Source: Scatophagus argus (Eukaryota; Chordata; Actinopteri; Scatophagidae). Taken from it: DNA of 64,000 bases. The stretch lies in contig NC_058496.1 in the NCBI RefSeq assembly GCF_020382885.2, positions 15,914,501 through 15,978,500 on the forward strand. The letters are read 5' to 3'. The notes below the pieces were generated by a model. It was given only the letters and a program-made list of their open reading frames with translations, was not told the origin of the DNA and made no database searches. The position numbers were made by a program, and so were the translations under genes. Below, in pieces: positions 1-11,465 of this stretch. Position 1 is the first letter of the stretch. Each line of letters starts with the position of its first letter.

Positions 1-842
1 ATTGATACAGCCCCTCTTACCCTCATTTGGTTTCAAAAAGGTGTAACAGTCAAGTAGCTTGATTTAAGAGAATCAGCATGTCACTCAAATGCAGTTACAA
101 AATACAAACAAAACAAATTATTTTGTGACAAAATTAAGTATTCTTGGTTGTTTCATCAAAGAAGTCAATGCTGTACTACACATTTAAATCATACTATACT
201 CGAACTAACCCATAATCAGTAACACATTATGAAAGAAGTGAAACATGTAAATCCTATATAAGTAATAGTAAAAACATTACACATGTGAATTTGTTCTTTC
301 ATGTTTTTTCAGTAGGAAAATAATCAAATGCAAAAAGTAAAATAAAGTAGTAAGCAGGACAAGAGGTTGTGTTCAGTTGTACTATCACACTATCACACTG
401 TAACAATAAAAAATGACAATAATTATTGTCAAGACAGGGAGTAATACAGAAAGTGCAGTGCTAAAGCTATGGTATAAACATTTTCAAAAAGATAATGAAA
501 GAGAAAAAGAAGATGGTAATACAGACCATTGTATTTTTTTTTTCAAGTAATAGTTCAATACCTCACATTCACCTTTTTGCTGAGTTAGAGGAGATGATCA
601 ATTCAACTTTCTCATCTGTGTGGTCAGTATGTGTTCAGCAATTAGCCCAGCTTATCATTAATTTCAAAAATATGCTTAGCAGCACATCTAAAGCTCAGTA
701 ATTAACATATTGTACAGTTGTATTTTGATTATTAATCTGTACAAAAACAGGAATTATTATTGTTATTGTACTAGAAGTTTTCATTCATTCAAATATGCTA
801 TATTACAGTACAGTTTTTAATGATAAGACTTGATGCCTGTGG
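1..842. other. 3' flank of the Ig receptor gene, no gene seen
   Basis: AT-rich DNA downstream of the minus-strand Ig receptor gene. Open frames here are short and show no recognisable motif. An ATTAAA-type polyadenylation signal on the minus strand (TTTAAT on plus, about 815-820) lies just beyond the proposed stop codon at 843-845, so the 3' UTR may be very short. I see no repeat family that I can name in this stretch. Confidence 0.5.
815..820 (-). terminator. ATTAAA-type poly(A) signal of the Ig receptor gene
   Basis: On the minus strand this hexamer reads ATTAAA, the commonest variant of the polyadenylation signal. It lies about 25 bases past the stop codon at 843-845. No canonical AATAAA is seen on the minus strand between there and position 1. 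Confidence 0.4.
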
Positions 843-3800
843 CTACTTACTTTGATGAAATCTGACAGCTGATTGGTCATTCTCCTGACTGTTCGCTAAT
901 GGGGAACTGAACAGAGGTGCAGCCACTGAGGTGGAATTGGACACTGAATTGATATGAGTACTAGTGCCCACAGTCATCGAAGCAGTGGCTGCTGGGTAAA
1001 AATGGACATCCACTGCAACTGTAGTAAGGCCCAAAGAGACATGGTGAGTAAGAAGCAGGGGGGGGTTTCCATGTGAAATACTGAGGTTGTGGTGGATGGG
1101 TGCAACACAAGCTTCAGCACTTTGCAGAGTTAATGAAGAACGCAGGCACTCCTCAAGTCTGGATGGTGGAGAGGGGGAAGGTGAGCGGGAGGGTAAGGAT
1201 GATGGAGGAGGCAAAGCATCCTGGCATGGGCTACAGTTTTCTCCTCTGTTACTTGTCCAGTCCTCGGCACATTGCAGCTGGATGCTGGGTTGAGACAAAC
1301 TGCAGGCCTTATCTTCATCCAAAGGGGTATCAATCTGAAATATTATGGGATACATTCCTTAATGAGAGTTTAGCGATCATTTAACTATAATCTATTGAAT
1401 GTTGGCAACACCATGAGGTTTGCACTTGTATTTAGGTGCTAGAAAACACAAATGTTGGATGAAAAAGCAGACACTACTGTTCTCATACATAAATATATAT
1501 ATGCTTTCTCTTTGTTGGCATTACCCATAATGCAACACAACTTCTTACAGGTCAGTCAGAGATTGGGTGTGTTTTGCTTGTAGCAGCCAGTGTAGCCTTG
1601 AGCCACCAGCCACACACAGAGATGAGGAAGAAGTTAAAAAAGGTTTGGTAAACACATCTTTTTAAATATCAAAATTTTCACATTTTCAAACTTATGCTCT
1701 CACTGACTCAGGTGACAACTTGAGGAAATATACCAAATCTTGTGCAACTTTTTATCCTAAATCTCAGACAAAAATATCTCTGGACAAATGTTTCACCATA
1801 TCATATTCATGTGTTCATGCAATATCGAACCTTTGTATCAAGAGTGGGCTCAGGATAAGTCTCTACAGTCACAGAGTGGTTGTCTGGAGCAGTTTCCATG
1901 TCCTCTTGAAGATCCTCAAATGTGGGTTCCAACTGCACCGTGACCAGACTCGGTCCTGGAGGTCGAGCTCGGGTATTTGATGTGTTGGGACTCTGCTCAA
2001 TCACAGCTACATAGTCGTCGTCTTCAAAAGCTCTGTGCAAGAAACACAACACTCTGGTTTTCTGCATCTTTCACAAGCAGGGAAAAAGATCAGTTACATT
2101 ACTTAATAGTAGTGCTTGTCAAATTTATTTTTTGTCCTGTATAATTGGGTATTTACCTGTTTTCGTAAGTTCGTCCTGCAGCTCGGCGTTCAGCATGTCG
2201 TATGGGGACACCTAAATTCCTCTGAGCTGTCAAGGATTTAAATCAGTTTTGGTAAATAGACTATATTATTGTGCTATATTCGCTTTCTGATGGAGAAAAG
2301 ACTGACACTACACTGATACCTGTTTATTAAATATGAACTTACTGTAAGCAACTAGTTAGCATAGCTTAGCACGACAATTCAAAATGAAGGGAAAACGGGG
2401 ATGCATTTTTTTTTTTTTGAAAAACTTTGCTTTGACAAAATCAGGCTCCCCGACCTGCTCGGCTCGTCGGTGCAGGTTCATTCTTCTGGACCACTGAATA
2501 GAAGGTAACAGTGATGAAGATGAAGGCTAAAGACACACCCACTCCCACCACGATAGGGACGTCATGTTTCTCCAGCACAGGCAGCCATGATGGAGACTGT
2601 TGTGTGACTCTGGAGTGTAGAACACAAATAAAATTGAAATCCCTGCTCCATTGCTGTGATGCATTTTTTTTCACACACAGTATCACATACAAAAACCCTC
2701 ATTCACATCAGCTTTTCATTTTATCTACCTTGGATCATTGCTGGTCATCGGTGATTGGGACGTGTTTCTCTTCAGCCACTCTGTGAGCTCTGTGTCATTG
2801 GCTGATTTAACTGACTGAAATGGGTCACCTTGCTGGCTTATATTTAGTTGTACCTGATCGGACACGTTGACTTGAGGGACAACAGGAATCTTAGGTTCCA
2901 CTGTTGAAGGATCAGAGGTCCAATCAGGAGGACGAATGGTTGAGACTGAAGGCTCGGTTTTTTGAAGGTTTCTGTGTTGGAATGACAAAGTTTCTCTTTG
3001 CGGTAGAGGAGCTTGTGAGTGGAGCAGGAGATATTGTGTCAGAGATGATTGAGTTTGGGTCTGATGGAGCGTAGGCATGGCTGAAGTTGGATTAGGCAAT
3101 GTGCCCGTAGGTTGACTCTGATTTGGGGATTGTTGTGACTTTGTGACTGAACCAGAGTGACTCGTTTTAGCCTCAGTTCCAGGAATCTGTGTTGGAGTCG
3201 CTGAATATGAACCCAACTTGAGAAAGCCAAAATGTTTCCCCACTGGAAACTTTGACGATTGAGACACAAACATCTCAGTGGAGGACTCTGTTATTTTACT
3301 GGCTAGAGAAACAGCATGAATGTTCGAGCTCTGAGAATCGGTCTTTATCATCAGTTCATCACTGACTTGATCCTGAACTTGCCTATGTGATGATAATGTC
3401 AAATGGGACTGACTTTCAGTGAGTAGATACTGCACGGTTGTAACCAACACCTCACTGGTAACTACTGATTCACTATTTGAAATTAAAATAGGACCACTAG
3501 TCACTGGCAGTTGGGTGTGGGGATGTACCAAGTGGAAGTTTGGACGTGGAGGAGGTGGTAAAATAGGAGGCTGCATCTGAGCGACTAACAGCTGGGTTGG
3601 ATTTTTTGTTGGCTGATTCAGGTGGTGCTGTAAAAGATGGCCAAGTGACCCTGTTGGCATCTTTAGCTCATGTACTTCTCCTCTAGAAAATGTAGAATGT
3701 GTGGTAGGTCTGTTTGTTGTAGCATCACAGTGTGACGGGGAGCCTAGAAGTAGTAGAAACAACAAAGAAAAAAAAGGAAAAAAATTGATACACTTTTCCC

Positions 3801-6800
3801 ACTTTCCCTGCTGGGGCAACAAACATGAGCAGTTAGTAGTTAGCTATTATAGGTTAAAAACAAATCAGCAGTGTTGCCTGATTAGTTTTGAAGTGCAGTC
3901 AGTAAAAGTTTAACCAGGTGGTCAGTCACAATTGTGCACAATTCAGGGATGGACTGAAACATCCATAAAACTCTGTCAGCAATTCAACAAAGTACTGTCT
4001 AATAGATGTCTCACGCTTCACAACATCCACAAGCCTCTCATCTACAGCGTTGGTCACATATCTTAAAAGGACAAAACCACTGGCTTTTTTTCATAATGCG
4101 TGCTGGGCTGACTGCATTTTGTGTTGACTGTACATTGTTTTCAACTTTACCCTGTTGTTGCCCTGTTCTACCAATTTTTAAGTGATGTTTCAAGATCTGA
4201 ACAATTACTTTGATGAGCACAAACTTGATGATGATTGCAGCAACAAGAATCACATTTTTCTGTAAATACGTACAAGTGACTTTGTTAAGCTCTGTCTGTG
4301 CAAGTAGATGATGTGTTGTCTTAGGATGTTGCTCAGCCACAGAGTCACTCGTTTGGGAAATTGGAAGCTCTTTGGTAGGGTTGGTGCTCTACAAAATGTG
4401 AAAACAAAAATGCTTTGTTTCAGATAGACACAATGTTTCGACCCAATTGGAAGCCACAAAGCAAGTAAGAAATGGTAACTATGCCAAAAATATTAGAGCA
4501 GTGACGTTACACAGAGCACACACAGTACATTAGAGCTTCTGGACAGAAACCACACATGAAAACCAAATACAGAGTCTGCACACTGATTTGAAAGCAAAAT
4601 AGTGTCACCACACAAACCAGAGCAGAGATTCTCAACTTCATTACTCACAGCAGACAAAACTGGTCTTGTCTGCTTGCCTCCATCAACTAGATGGTTTTCA
4701 GCTTAGGACAGAGGACAGCATTAAAGACAATCAGCAAGAAAAGGAAACTTGTGCATATGGGGTCAAGGAAGAATAATGTTGTTTAAGTATATGCTGTGGA
4801 GTACAGTTTATTGTGGATGATTATTGGCAGAACCACAAGGCCTCAAGAGAAAGCTCAAACTGAGGTCATGAAGTGACAGCACTCACCAAACATACACTTT
4901 GTGTATACAAACAATGTGTATGTGTATATAGGTTTTAACAATATTTGTAAAGTATGAAATTGAAAAAAAAATAACAGTAGACAAGTAGATGTCGAAATAC
5001 CTGTGACAGTGAGGATGGTACGTCTCTGGTGCCGTCCTGCTCGGTTCTCAGCTGTACAGAAATATTCCCCTGCATCATGATATTGCACTTTGGAAATATG
5101 CAGAGCTCCATCTTCTACATGGGCCATAAGATAACATGTGATAAATTACAAAGAGAAAAACATATTTGTGTCCACTTTAGATATTCATAGATTTTGTGAT
5201 TCTACCTCTTCCAAGGATGCTGTTCATGTTTGCTGCTGAAAACAACTTGCAAAGAGAACCTGGTTAAAAAACCTGATGAAAATGCAAAATGGCTCCAATC
5301 ACACATTGACTTACTGTCAATGTGTCTGTCTTCAGTAGGGCTGATGGGGAACTGTGTGTCTGCTCTGCCCATTGTCCAGGTGTATTTGATGGGCAGAATC
5401 CCTTCAGCCTTGCAGGGCAGGACTGCTGTAGCCCCAATACTGCAGCTGACCTGACCTACAAAGGTCAGTATGATGGGACTCACTGGGAGAGGAAGCAGAA
5501 TGAGTCATATTTTGCATTTCAGACAAAAAAGACACTCTGATGTGCCACAAGATGAGGAAAATCAACTTCACATAATTTTACCATCATTACCATTGTTGTG
5601 CCGATTTAGAACTCCGGGAATATATTACACTTTTTTGACATGTGGTAAACATGTTATGCAGGGAAATACAAAATGAACTTTTGTACAATTTGACATCTTT
5701 TTAAGAGTTCCAGTAATTTATCAAGTGGAGAAATGCAGTGTACTGGACTTATTTTGCTCCGACGAAGTCTAAAGGCATGTTCTGTTCTATAGATGGTAAT
5801 CTGTCAACTTAAGAATGCTTTCCAATTATATCAACCTGTGTAATGATTAGACTCAGCTATTGATTTGAGTTGTAGTCAGTATATCACATCACAACTGAGT
5901 TAGTGTAAAAATTACCAGCAACTCTCAGCACTGCTGTGTTGTGACTTTGGCCCAGTTTGTTGGCGGCCTCACACACATAGACTCCCTCATCATAGCTCCT
6001 GGCTGACTGGATGTAGAGGGTGGCATTTCTCAGTCTGTGTGAGAAAGACATGTACTGTATCGTGTACTATAAGGCAGTTGTCACATTTCTTTGTGTCATT
6101 TACGAGACAGAAAATATTATTATTATTTTTTTTGTTTTTGTTTTTTGTTTTTTGTAAATTCACAATACATTAATTCACCCTAAAGCAATTTTGCCTCCAG
6201 TGTGTTTGGAGTGGCCTCTCTTAACCCAGCTGATGGAGGGTAAAGGGTGACCAGACACCTGACACTCCAGCACCACCCGAGCCCCCAGAGGCACAGTCAG
6301 CATCTGGGGCCACAGTTTCACTGTTGGAGGGGCTGGCAAGAAGAAAGGATCTTAATTATATATGTAGATGAAACAACAGTGGTACAGTATGGCAAGTCTA
6401 TTGTAAGGTCATACCTAGCACAGTCAGGGATGCTCTTCTGGAGGTGATAAATCTTTGAAGGTGGATATTGGAAGCCCTGCAGAAGTAGCTCCCACTGTCG
6501 TTCTCCTGGACACTGTAGAGAATAACATCAAGACACCCACGGTTGTAGAAACCTTGAAAAACATAACGATCAAAGGATTTTACAGATAACATATACTAAT
6601 AGCTAACTCTTAATTTATGCATTGTCTTCTCATTTCTCGATAAACTTTGAAGTTATCTGTGTCACAATTTGCCACCGACAATATAAGCAAATACTGATTC
6701 AGAGTACGGTACATGTATCTACGTATTACATATTGTCACAGTACACAAAGGTACAAAAACAAACCAAACCAAACAAACAAAAAAACCACACTGGGGAAAT

Positions 6801-9800
6801 AAACTTTTCAAATACAACATCCTGTACATGGTATGCCTTTAAACACACACTATACACACACACACCCACACACCCACACACACCCACACACCTGTGGAAG
6901 AAGAGGTCTCCACTGGGCAGCGTAGTTACATGAGCTGTGGGAGTGATAAGTTGATTGTTTTTGAACCAGGACACCTGGGCTGCTGGTCTGCTGTATGGAG
7001 GTCTGCAGGTCACTGTAACATTTTCTCCTCTCTTCACAGTCAAGTTTGTGGGCTGCCGGACGAAGCTCCAGTCCATGTCTGGAAACACAAACATGTGTGT
7101 AACTTTTTGCACTTTTCGCGGTCTCCCGATACATAAGAGTTAAGAATCATGTTGTGTGAGTGAAAATGAAATGGATAATTTGGCTGAACTAGTAGAAGCT
7201 GAAAGAGTTGATTGTAATGTTATATTTTTTGTCTAAGCTATAAGAAGATTTGTAAATAGTATTCAGACACACCTCTTTATTATTGAATTCAAGAGTGTTA
7301 TGGGGCTGTTTTTCAGGGGTTCGGCTGGGCCCCTTACTTCCAGTGAAGGGACATCTTAATGTTTCATTATACCAAGATATTTTGGACAATACTATGCTTC
7401 CAACTTTGTGGCAACAGTTTGGGGAAAACCCTTTTCTATTCCAGCATGACTGTGCCCCAGAACACAAAGCAAAGTCCATAAAGACATGGTTGGATGAGTT
7501 TGGTGTTAAAGAACTTGACTGGCCCACACAGAGTCCTGACCTAAACCCCATCCAACACCTTTGGGATGAACTGAAACCGAGATTGCGAGCCAGGCCTTTT
7601 TGTCCAACTTCAGTGTCTGACCACACAAATGCTCTACTGCATGAAATTCCCACAGAAGCACTCCAAAATGTTGTGGAAAGCTTTCATAGAAGAGTGGAAG
7701 CTGTTGGAGCTGCAAAGCTGTCTATGTATTTATACAATGTCATTATAATCCCTGTTGGTGTAATAGTCAGATGTCCCAGTACTTTTGTCCATATAGTGTA
7801 TCTATCACATGATAGAACCCAAGCACCACCTTAATGAAGGCAAGATAGATGACAATTTTAAGTGAGCAATGAGTGTTGTACCGGTGAAGAGGTGTTGCAA
7901 TATGGTGTTGCTTTACAGTACCAGCTGGAAGAAGGAAGGCTCGCTGAGACTTAATTGACTCTTTCTGATTGGTTACTTCACAGTGATACAAGCCCTCATC
8001 CTCCCTGCTCACATTCCTGAAAACACAGCAAAAAAAAAAAAAAAAAAGATTTGAAATTGTCGCTGGCAGAAGTAGAAAAGCAGCTTTACAGCATGAGAGC
8101 TGCATGTGTGGAATCACAAGTTGTTGTAAACTCTATATCTATGCAAACATATTCCTTAACAAACCCAGTGCAGAATAAGCACTTTTTTTTACAGTGCATT
8201 GTTCTTGGTTCATCATTACAGTTTGACAAAAAAATAGAAAAAACAAAACAATAAGAATTGATATTCCTCTTGTCGGACCTGAATGTGAGCAGCTGTCCAT
8301 TGTTGTGCAGGCTGAACGAGGTCGAGCAGTTCGTCAGGAGGCAGCCGTCTTTGAACCAGTGCACCATGGGAACGGGGAAGCCATGAACAGTGCAGTGCAT
8401 GGAGACCTCTGTTCCCATAGCAACAGTGATATTGACCGGGCCCTGGGTGATCTGCAGCCTTCTCGGGACCCCTGCAAGATATAGTAATTTGTGCAGAACT
8501 GGGTCTTTAAAAAATTTGAATAAAATATTTCAATAAGGAATGGTTTTGTCTTGAATACAGTTGAAACAGTTAAAACTTAATTTAAGAATAATCATATTTA
8601 AACTAATTAATTGTGAAAATGAACATTTTGGGGTGACTGTTTATTTAGTGAAAGTTTGCCGGTATGATGAACCCACCCTGCACAGTGAGCTTAGCTGGCT
8701 TGCTCCTCTTGCTGACGTTTAATAAAGGATTATGCGTGACACAGATGTATTTCCCATCATCCTCTAATGTCACGTTGAAAAGAAGCAGAGTGCTTGTGGT
8801 CTTCTTCTGGTTACCACCACCATACTCACCCTAAACATAAAAACAGTTTGAAGCATGCCATATAATTCATCATATATGCTGCAATAATATTTAATTTTCA
8901 TCTTGCCCTGATTAAAAAAACAATGAGACAGGAGGAGTTTGACTCACTGAATACTGTTCTGTTTGTGGTTTGGCCTCCAGTGGCCTTTTTAGAGACAATT
9001 TGAGGCTTTGGAATTCTTGATATTAAATTGCATTTCAACCAGTGCATTGTTCAGTGTGCAAGCTCTGGAGACACAGGAGGTTTCATCAGTTGTCTTCCAA
9101 GGAGCCTCTTTATCTTGACTATTCCAAAGCACCAAAAAGAACATTGTCAGTGAATACTGGGTCATGTTTGAAACCCTCAAACACCTAATCAATTTGTTTT
9201 GTTAAAGTAAATAAAGAAGCCCTCATGTCATCCAACAGATTCCTAAAGTGTCAGTGGAGCTCGACTTTGTCTCAGTGTGGTATGGGTCATTATGGACACA
9301 CTGAGAAAGGTTTAAACATTAGTTACTTACAGAGGCAATGGCATCACAGCACCATCTGATTATCATTACATCTAGTAAGCTAAGAGGGGTCCAGGCTATT
9401 AGCTGGACCTCCACATCTTGAAACAGGGAGGTCATGTGTGGAGGAGAAGCTCTAATGTTTACACAGGTGTCTCTGGGTGGAACCCTGAGTCATGAGGGCA
9501 GCACTATGGAAAGGCCATAAAGAAAATTTATCATATAAACCAACTCTCCCAACAAATGATGGTGATGTCACTAGTCATGCGTTTTATTTCATCCATAAGT
9601 TGTAACACTATTTCAGTTTTCCAAGGAGGTATCTTGGTCAAATCTGGACTCCCTTCAAGTAGGAGAAAGGGGATCTTTCTAGTGTGAGACAGTATATGCA
9701 GTGATTCATGTTGGACTCTCTGTCACCTAAAGATGAACCACTTTTGGAGGTGTTAGTGTGTGCTCTACATATTTTTAAGCACTGTCTGATCCCTCTAATG

Positions 9801-11465
9801 GCCACTAGGAGGAAGACAGGAGAAGCTGACAGCCATACCGGCAGTCCAGACTATCGCTGTCTTCACCCTGTGAAGATGATGTAAATCACCATTTCTGATT
9901 GTAAGCCTCAATGACTGTTCCAGCCTTTAAATCATATCAGAGGTGCTGTGAAGACTTACTGACCTGTAGTTAAAGGGCTCCTGGTGCATTTAAGTACTGT
10001 TAATTCATAGGTGTCAGTCATCCTCCCTCTTTTTCCTTTTCCTACAAGGAAGTGATGTTTGATACCCTCCTAAGAAGCTGTTAAATGGATCAGTCTAAAG
10101 CTGTATCACTCCTCACCTGAATCTGTCTACCTCTTGTGACAAGTGTCCCATCTTTGAGCCACGTGATGCTTGCAGGAGGTGAACTTTCCCCTGAAACACA
10201 CTGGAATAAAGCTCCCTCTCCTTCTCTGGCTGTCTGGTCCTGGGGACTGAAGAAAACATCCTCCAAACCTGGAGCACACAGTATAAATAATAGAAGGGCA
10301 TTAGAGGCAATCCGTATATGTACTCTCACACAGTTTTCTTCTATTTGTACCTGGCCAGTTTTTGCTACTTTATATTTGTACTCCACCACCTTTCAGCCTT
10401 TTTGGGCTTGTTCTTCATTTTTTCTTCTTTTTTTTCTTCTTTCAGTTCCCTGACAGTTTTTGTTGTTTTGGATTCAGTTTTGTGGTTTTAAAACTCCTAT
10501 TTTCTTTTTTAAACTGTCTGCTCAGTGTCTTGGGTCCTGTTCAAAATGAAAGTAACAGCACTGTCATAGGTTAAAGGCCTCACATACAATCACAGGTGTT
10601 TCTGTTATGTTGCAGATCAGACTGGCTCAGGTTGTAAATGTGCAATGATATACTGGGATTTATGTGAGGTGATCATGTGGAGCAGCACTGGTTCAGGAGG
10701 TTGAGGAAGGGTTCTCAATTAATTGGGAATGTTGCTGGTTTGATTCCTGCGCTGGCTGTGTGTGTGAATGGATGAGTATAGAAATATTGTTTAATATGGC
10801 TCTTGATGAGCAGGTTGGCGTCTGCCATCAGTTTATGAATGTGTGTGTGATTGTGGCATGTGTTGTAAAGTGCTTTGAGAAGTTGGTTGACTAAAAAGGT
10901 GCTATATAGATGCAAGTCTGTTTTATCTTGTACTTAAATAATAATAATAACAAAATAACGATAAAGAAATTCAACTAAAATTTTTATTAGCCTCTGAAGT
11001 CCTGAAGAAAATATTTTTTATCTTGTTCGGCCAATAGCCAATATTCAGCCAATAGTAATCTGTGGACAGATTACTATTCATATTACTGCATACTGCATTA
11101 TTACTTTTAGTACATAAAGTCAAATCTAATCTGTTTGTAAAACCTATATCCTTTTCCTAAAATTAATTTTTTTTGTTTTAAATTCCACTGTGGTATTGTT
11201 ACATTTATTTAAGTAAATGATGTGAGTACTTCCCCCACTGAAATATCTAGTGTTTATGTGGCGTATATCTATGTGGTTAACTTAACAATGGGAGATACAG
11301 GGACTCACCCAGTTGGGATGAGACTGCCAAGCTGGACAGGATGAGTAAACCAAAGTGGGAAGTCATCTGAGAGAGCATCCAGGTGGAGACACAGACATGC
11401 ATCCTACTGCAGGACTCCCTGGGAGGCATGAGGAAACCACGATACAGCTCCATCCATGGTGTCAG
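843..11465 (-). CDS. Five-Ig-domain single-pass membrane receptor-like protein with mucin-like stalk
   Basis: Multi-exon gene on the minus strand, about 1148 aa. Exons in order (plus coordinates): 11309-11465, 10117-10268, 8677-8830, 8279-8471, 7922-8016, 6892-7078, 6415-6512, 6179-6332, 5916-6034, 5315-5482, 5001-5114, 2729-3743, 2455-2609, 2157-2211, 1831-2032 and 843-1334; all phases agree. Residues 1-28 look like a signal peptide. Five Ig domains follow (about 32-133, 134-229, 230-324, 325-415, 416-509). Each is split over two exons, begins in phase 1 and has the paired Cys, core Trp and a Y-x-C motif. One 1-kb exon gives a Ser/Thr/Pro-rich stalk (510-847). A membrane helix (about 866-888) and a tail of roughly 260 residues follow; the tail has YENR (915-918) and DDDYVAVI (Tyr 925). 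No kinase or FNIII domain is visible. The start at 11402 was chosen as the Met nearest the hydrophobic segment; an in-frame Met lies at 11453. It is probably an adhesion or signalling receptor. I do not recognise the gene. Confidence 0.82.
4038..4389 (-). other. Open frame with a hydrophobic segment inside an intron, probably not an exon
   Basis: On the minus strand a good acceptor (pyrimidine tract ending TTTTGTAG) at about 4390 opens a frame that runs to 4038. It begins Thr/Ser-rich and then has a hydrophobic stretch around VILVAAIIIKFVLIKVIV, like a stalk and membrane anchor. It cannot be joined in frame to the upstream Ig exon (5001-5114), which ends in phase 1, because the frame here opens in phase 0 directly after a stop. 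It may be a dead alternative anchor exon or chance. Confidence 0.2.
7285..7800 (+). mobile_element. 5'-truncated Tc1/mariner transposon in an intron of the Ig gene
   Basis: The plus strand encodes the C-terminal half of a Tc1-type transposase. Typical blocks are WGCFS, FQHDCAPEHKA (second catalytic Asp region), and SPDLNPIQHLWDEL, which holds the D and E of the DD34E triad. The element ends at about 7800 with a Tc1-like terminal sequence (CAGTACTTTTGTCCATATAG). The N-terminal DNA-binding half and the left terminal repeat are missing, so it cannot move by itself. It lies antisense in the intron between Ig exons 7922-8016 and 6892-7078. Confidence 0.9.
10335..10400 (+). repeat. Fragment of a dispersed teleost repeat (tall 'acttta..ctccac' type)
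   Basis: The stretch with TTTGCTACTTTATATTTGTACTCCACCACCTTTC matches, from memory, a very common fish repeat rich in 'acttaagtac' and 'actccactacattt' words. Other copies in this window lie near 13.9, 41.7, 44.0 and 55.4 kb. Class uncertain. Confidence 0.4.
10676..10925 (+). repeat. tRNA-type SINE in an intron of the Ig gene
   Basis: The left part has a possible Pol III A box (TGGTTCAGGAGG, 10689-10700) and a clear B-box-like word (GGTTTGATTCC, 10737-10747), as in tRNA-derived SINEs. The right part has the familiar fish tail with GTAAAGTGCTTTGAGAAG and GTGCTATATAGATGCAAGTC. It lies in the intron between 11309 and 10268, on the strand opposite to the gene. Confidence 0.6.
11404..11457 (-). 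promoter_or_regulatory. 17-codon upstream ORF in front of the Ig receptor start
   Basis: An ATG in a very strong context (CACCATGG) at 11457 opens a 17-codon frame that stops with TAG at 11406-11404. Just one base separates that stop from the ATG at 11402 used here as the protein start. The arrangement would favour reinitiation at 11402 over the in-frame Met at 11453, which the upstream ORF overlaps. Confidence 0.45.

Noticed and set aside
1087..1384. Plus-strand open frames over 1087-1384
   Set aside because: They are shadows of the last exon of the minus-strand Ig receptor gene, which fits by phase and splice sites.
4250..4459. Second open frame over the intronic acceptor near 4390
   Set aside because: It could be entered only in a phase that does not match the upstream Ig exon, and it has no domain.
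6432..6546. Longer version of the second half-exon of Ig domain 3, starting near 6546
   Set aside because: It needs a phase-1 join, but the upstream exon ends in phase 2. The acceptor at 6513 gives the correct phase and Ig pattern.
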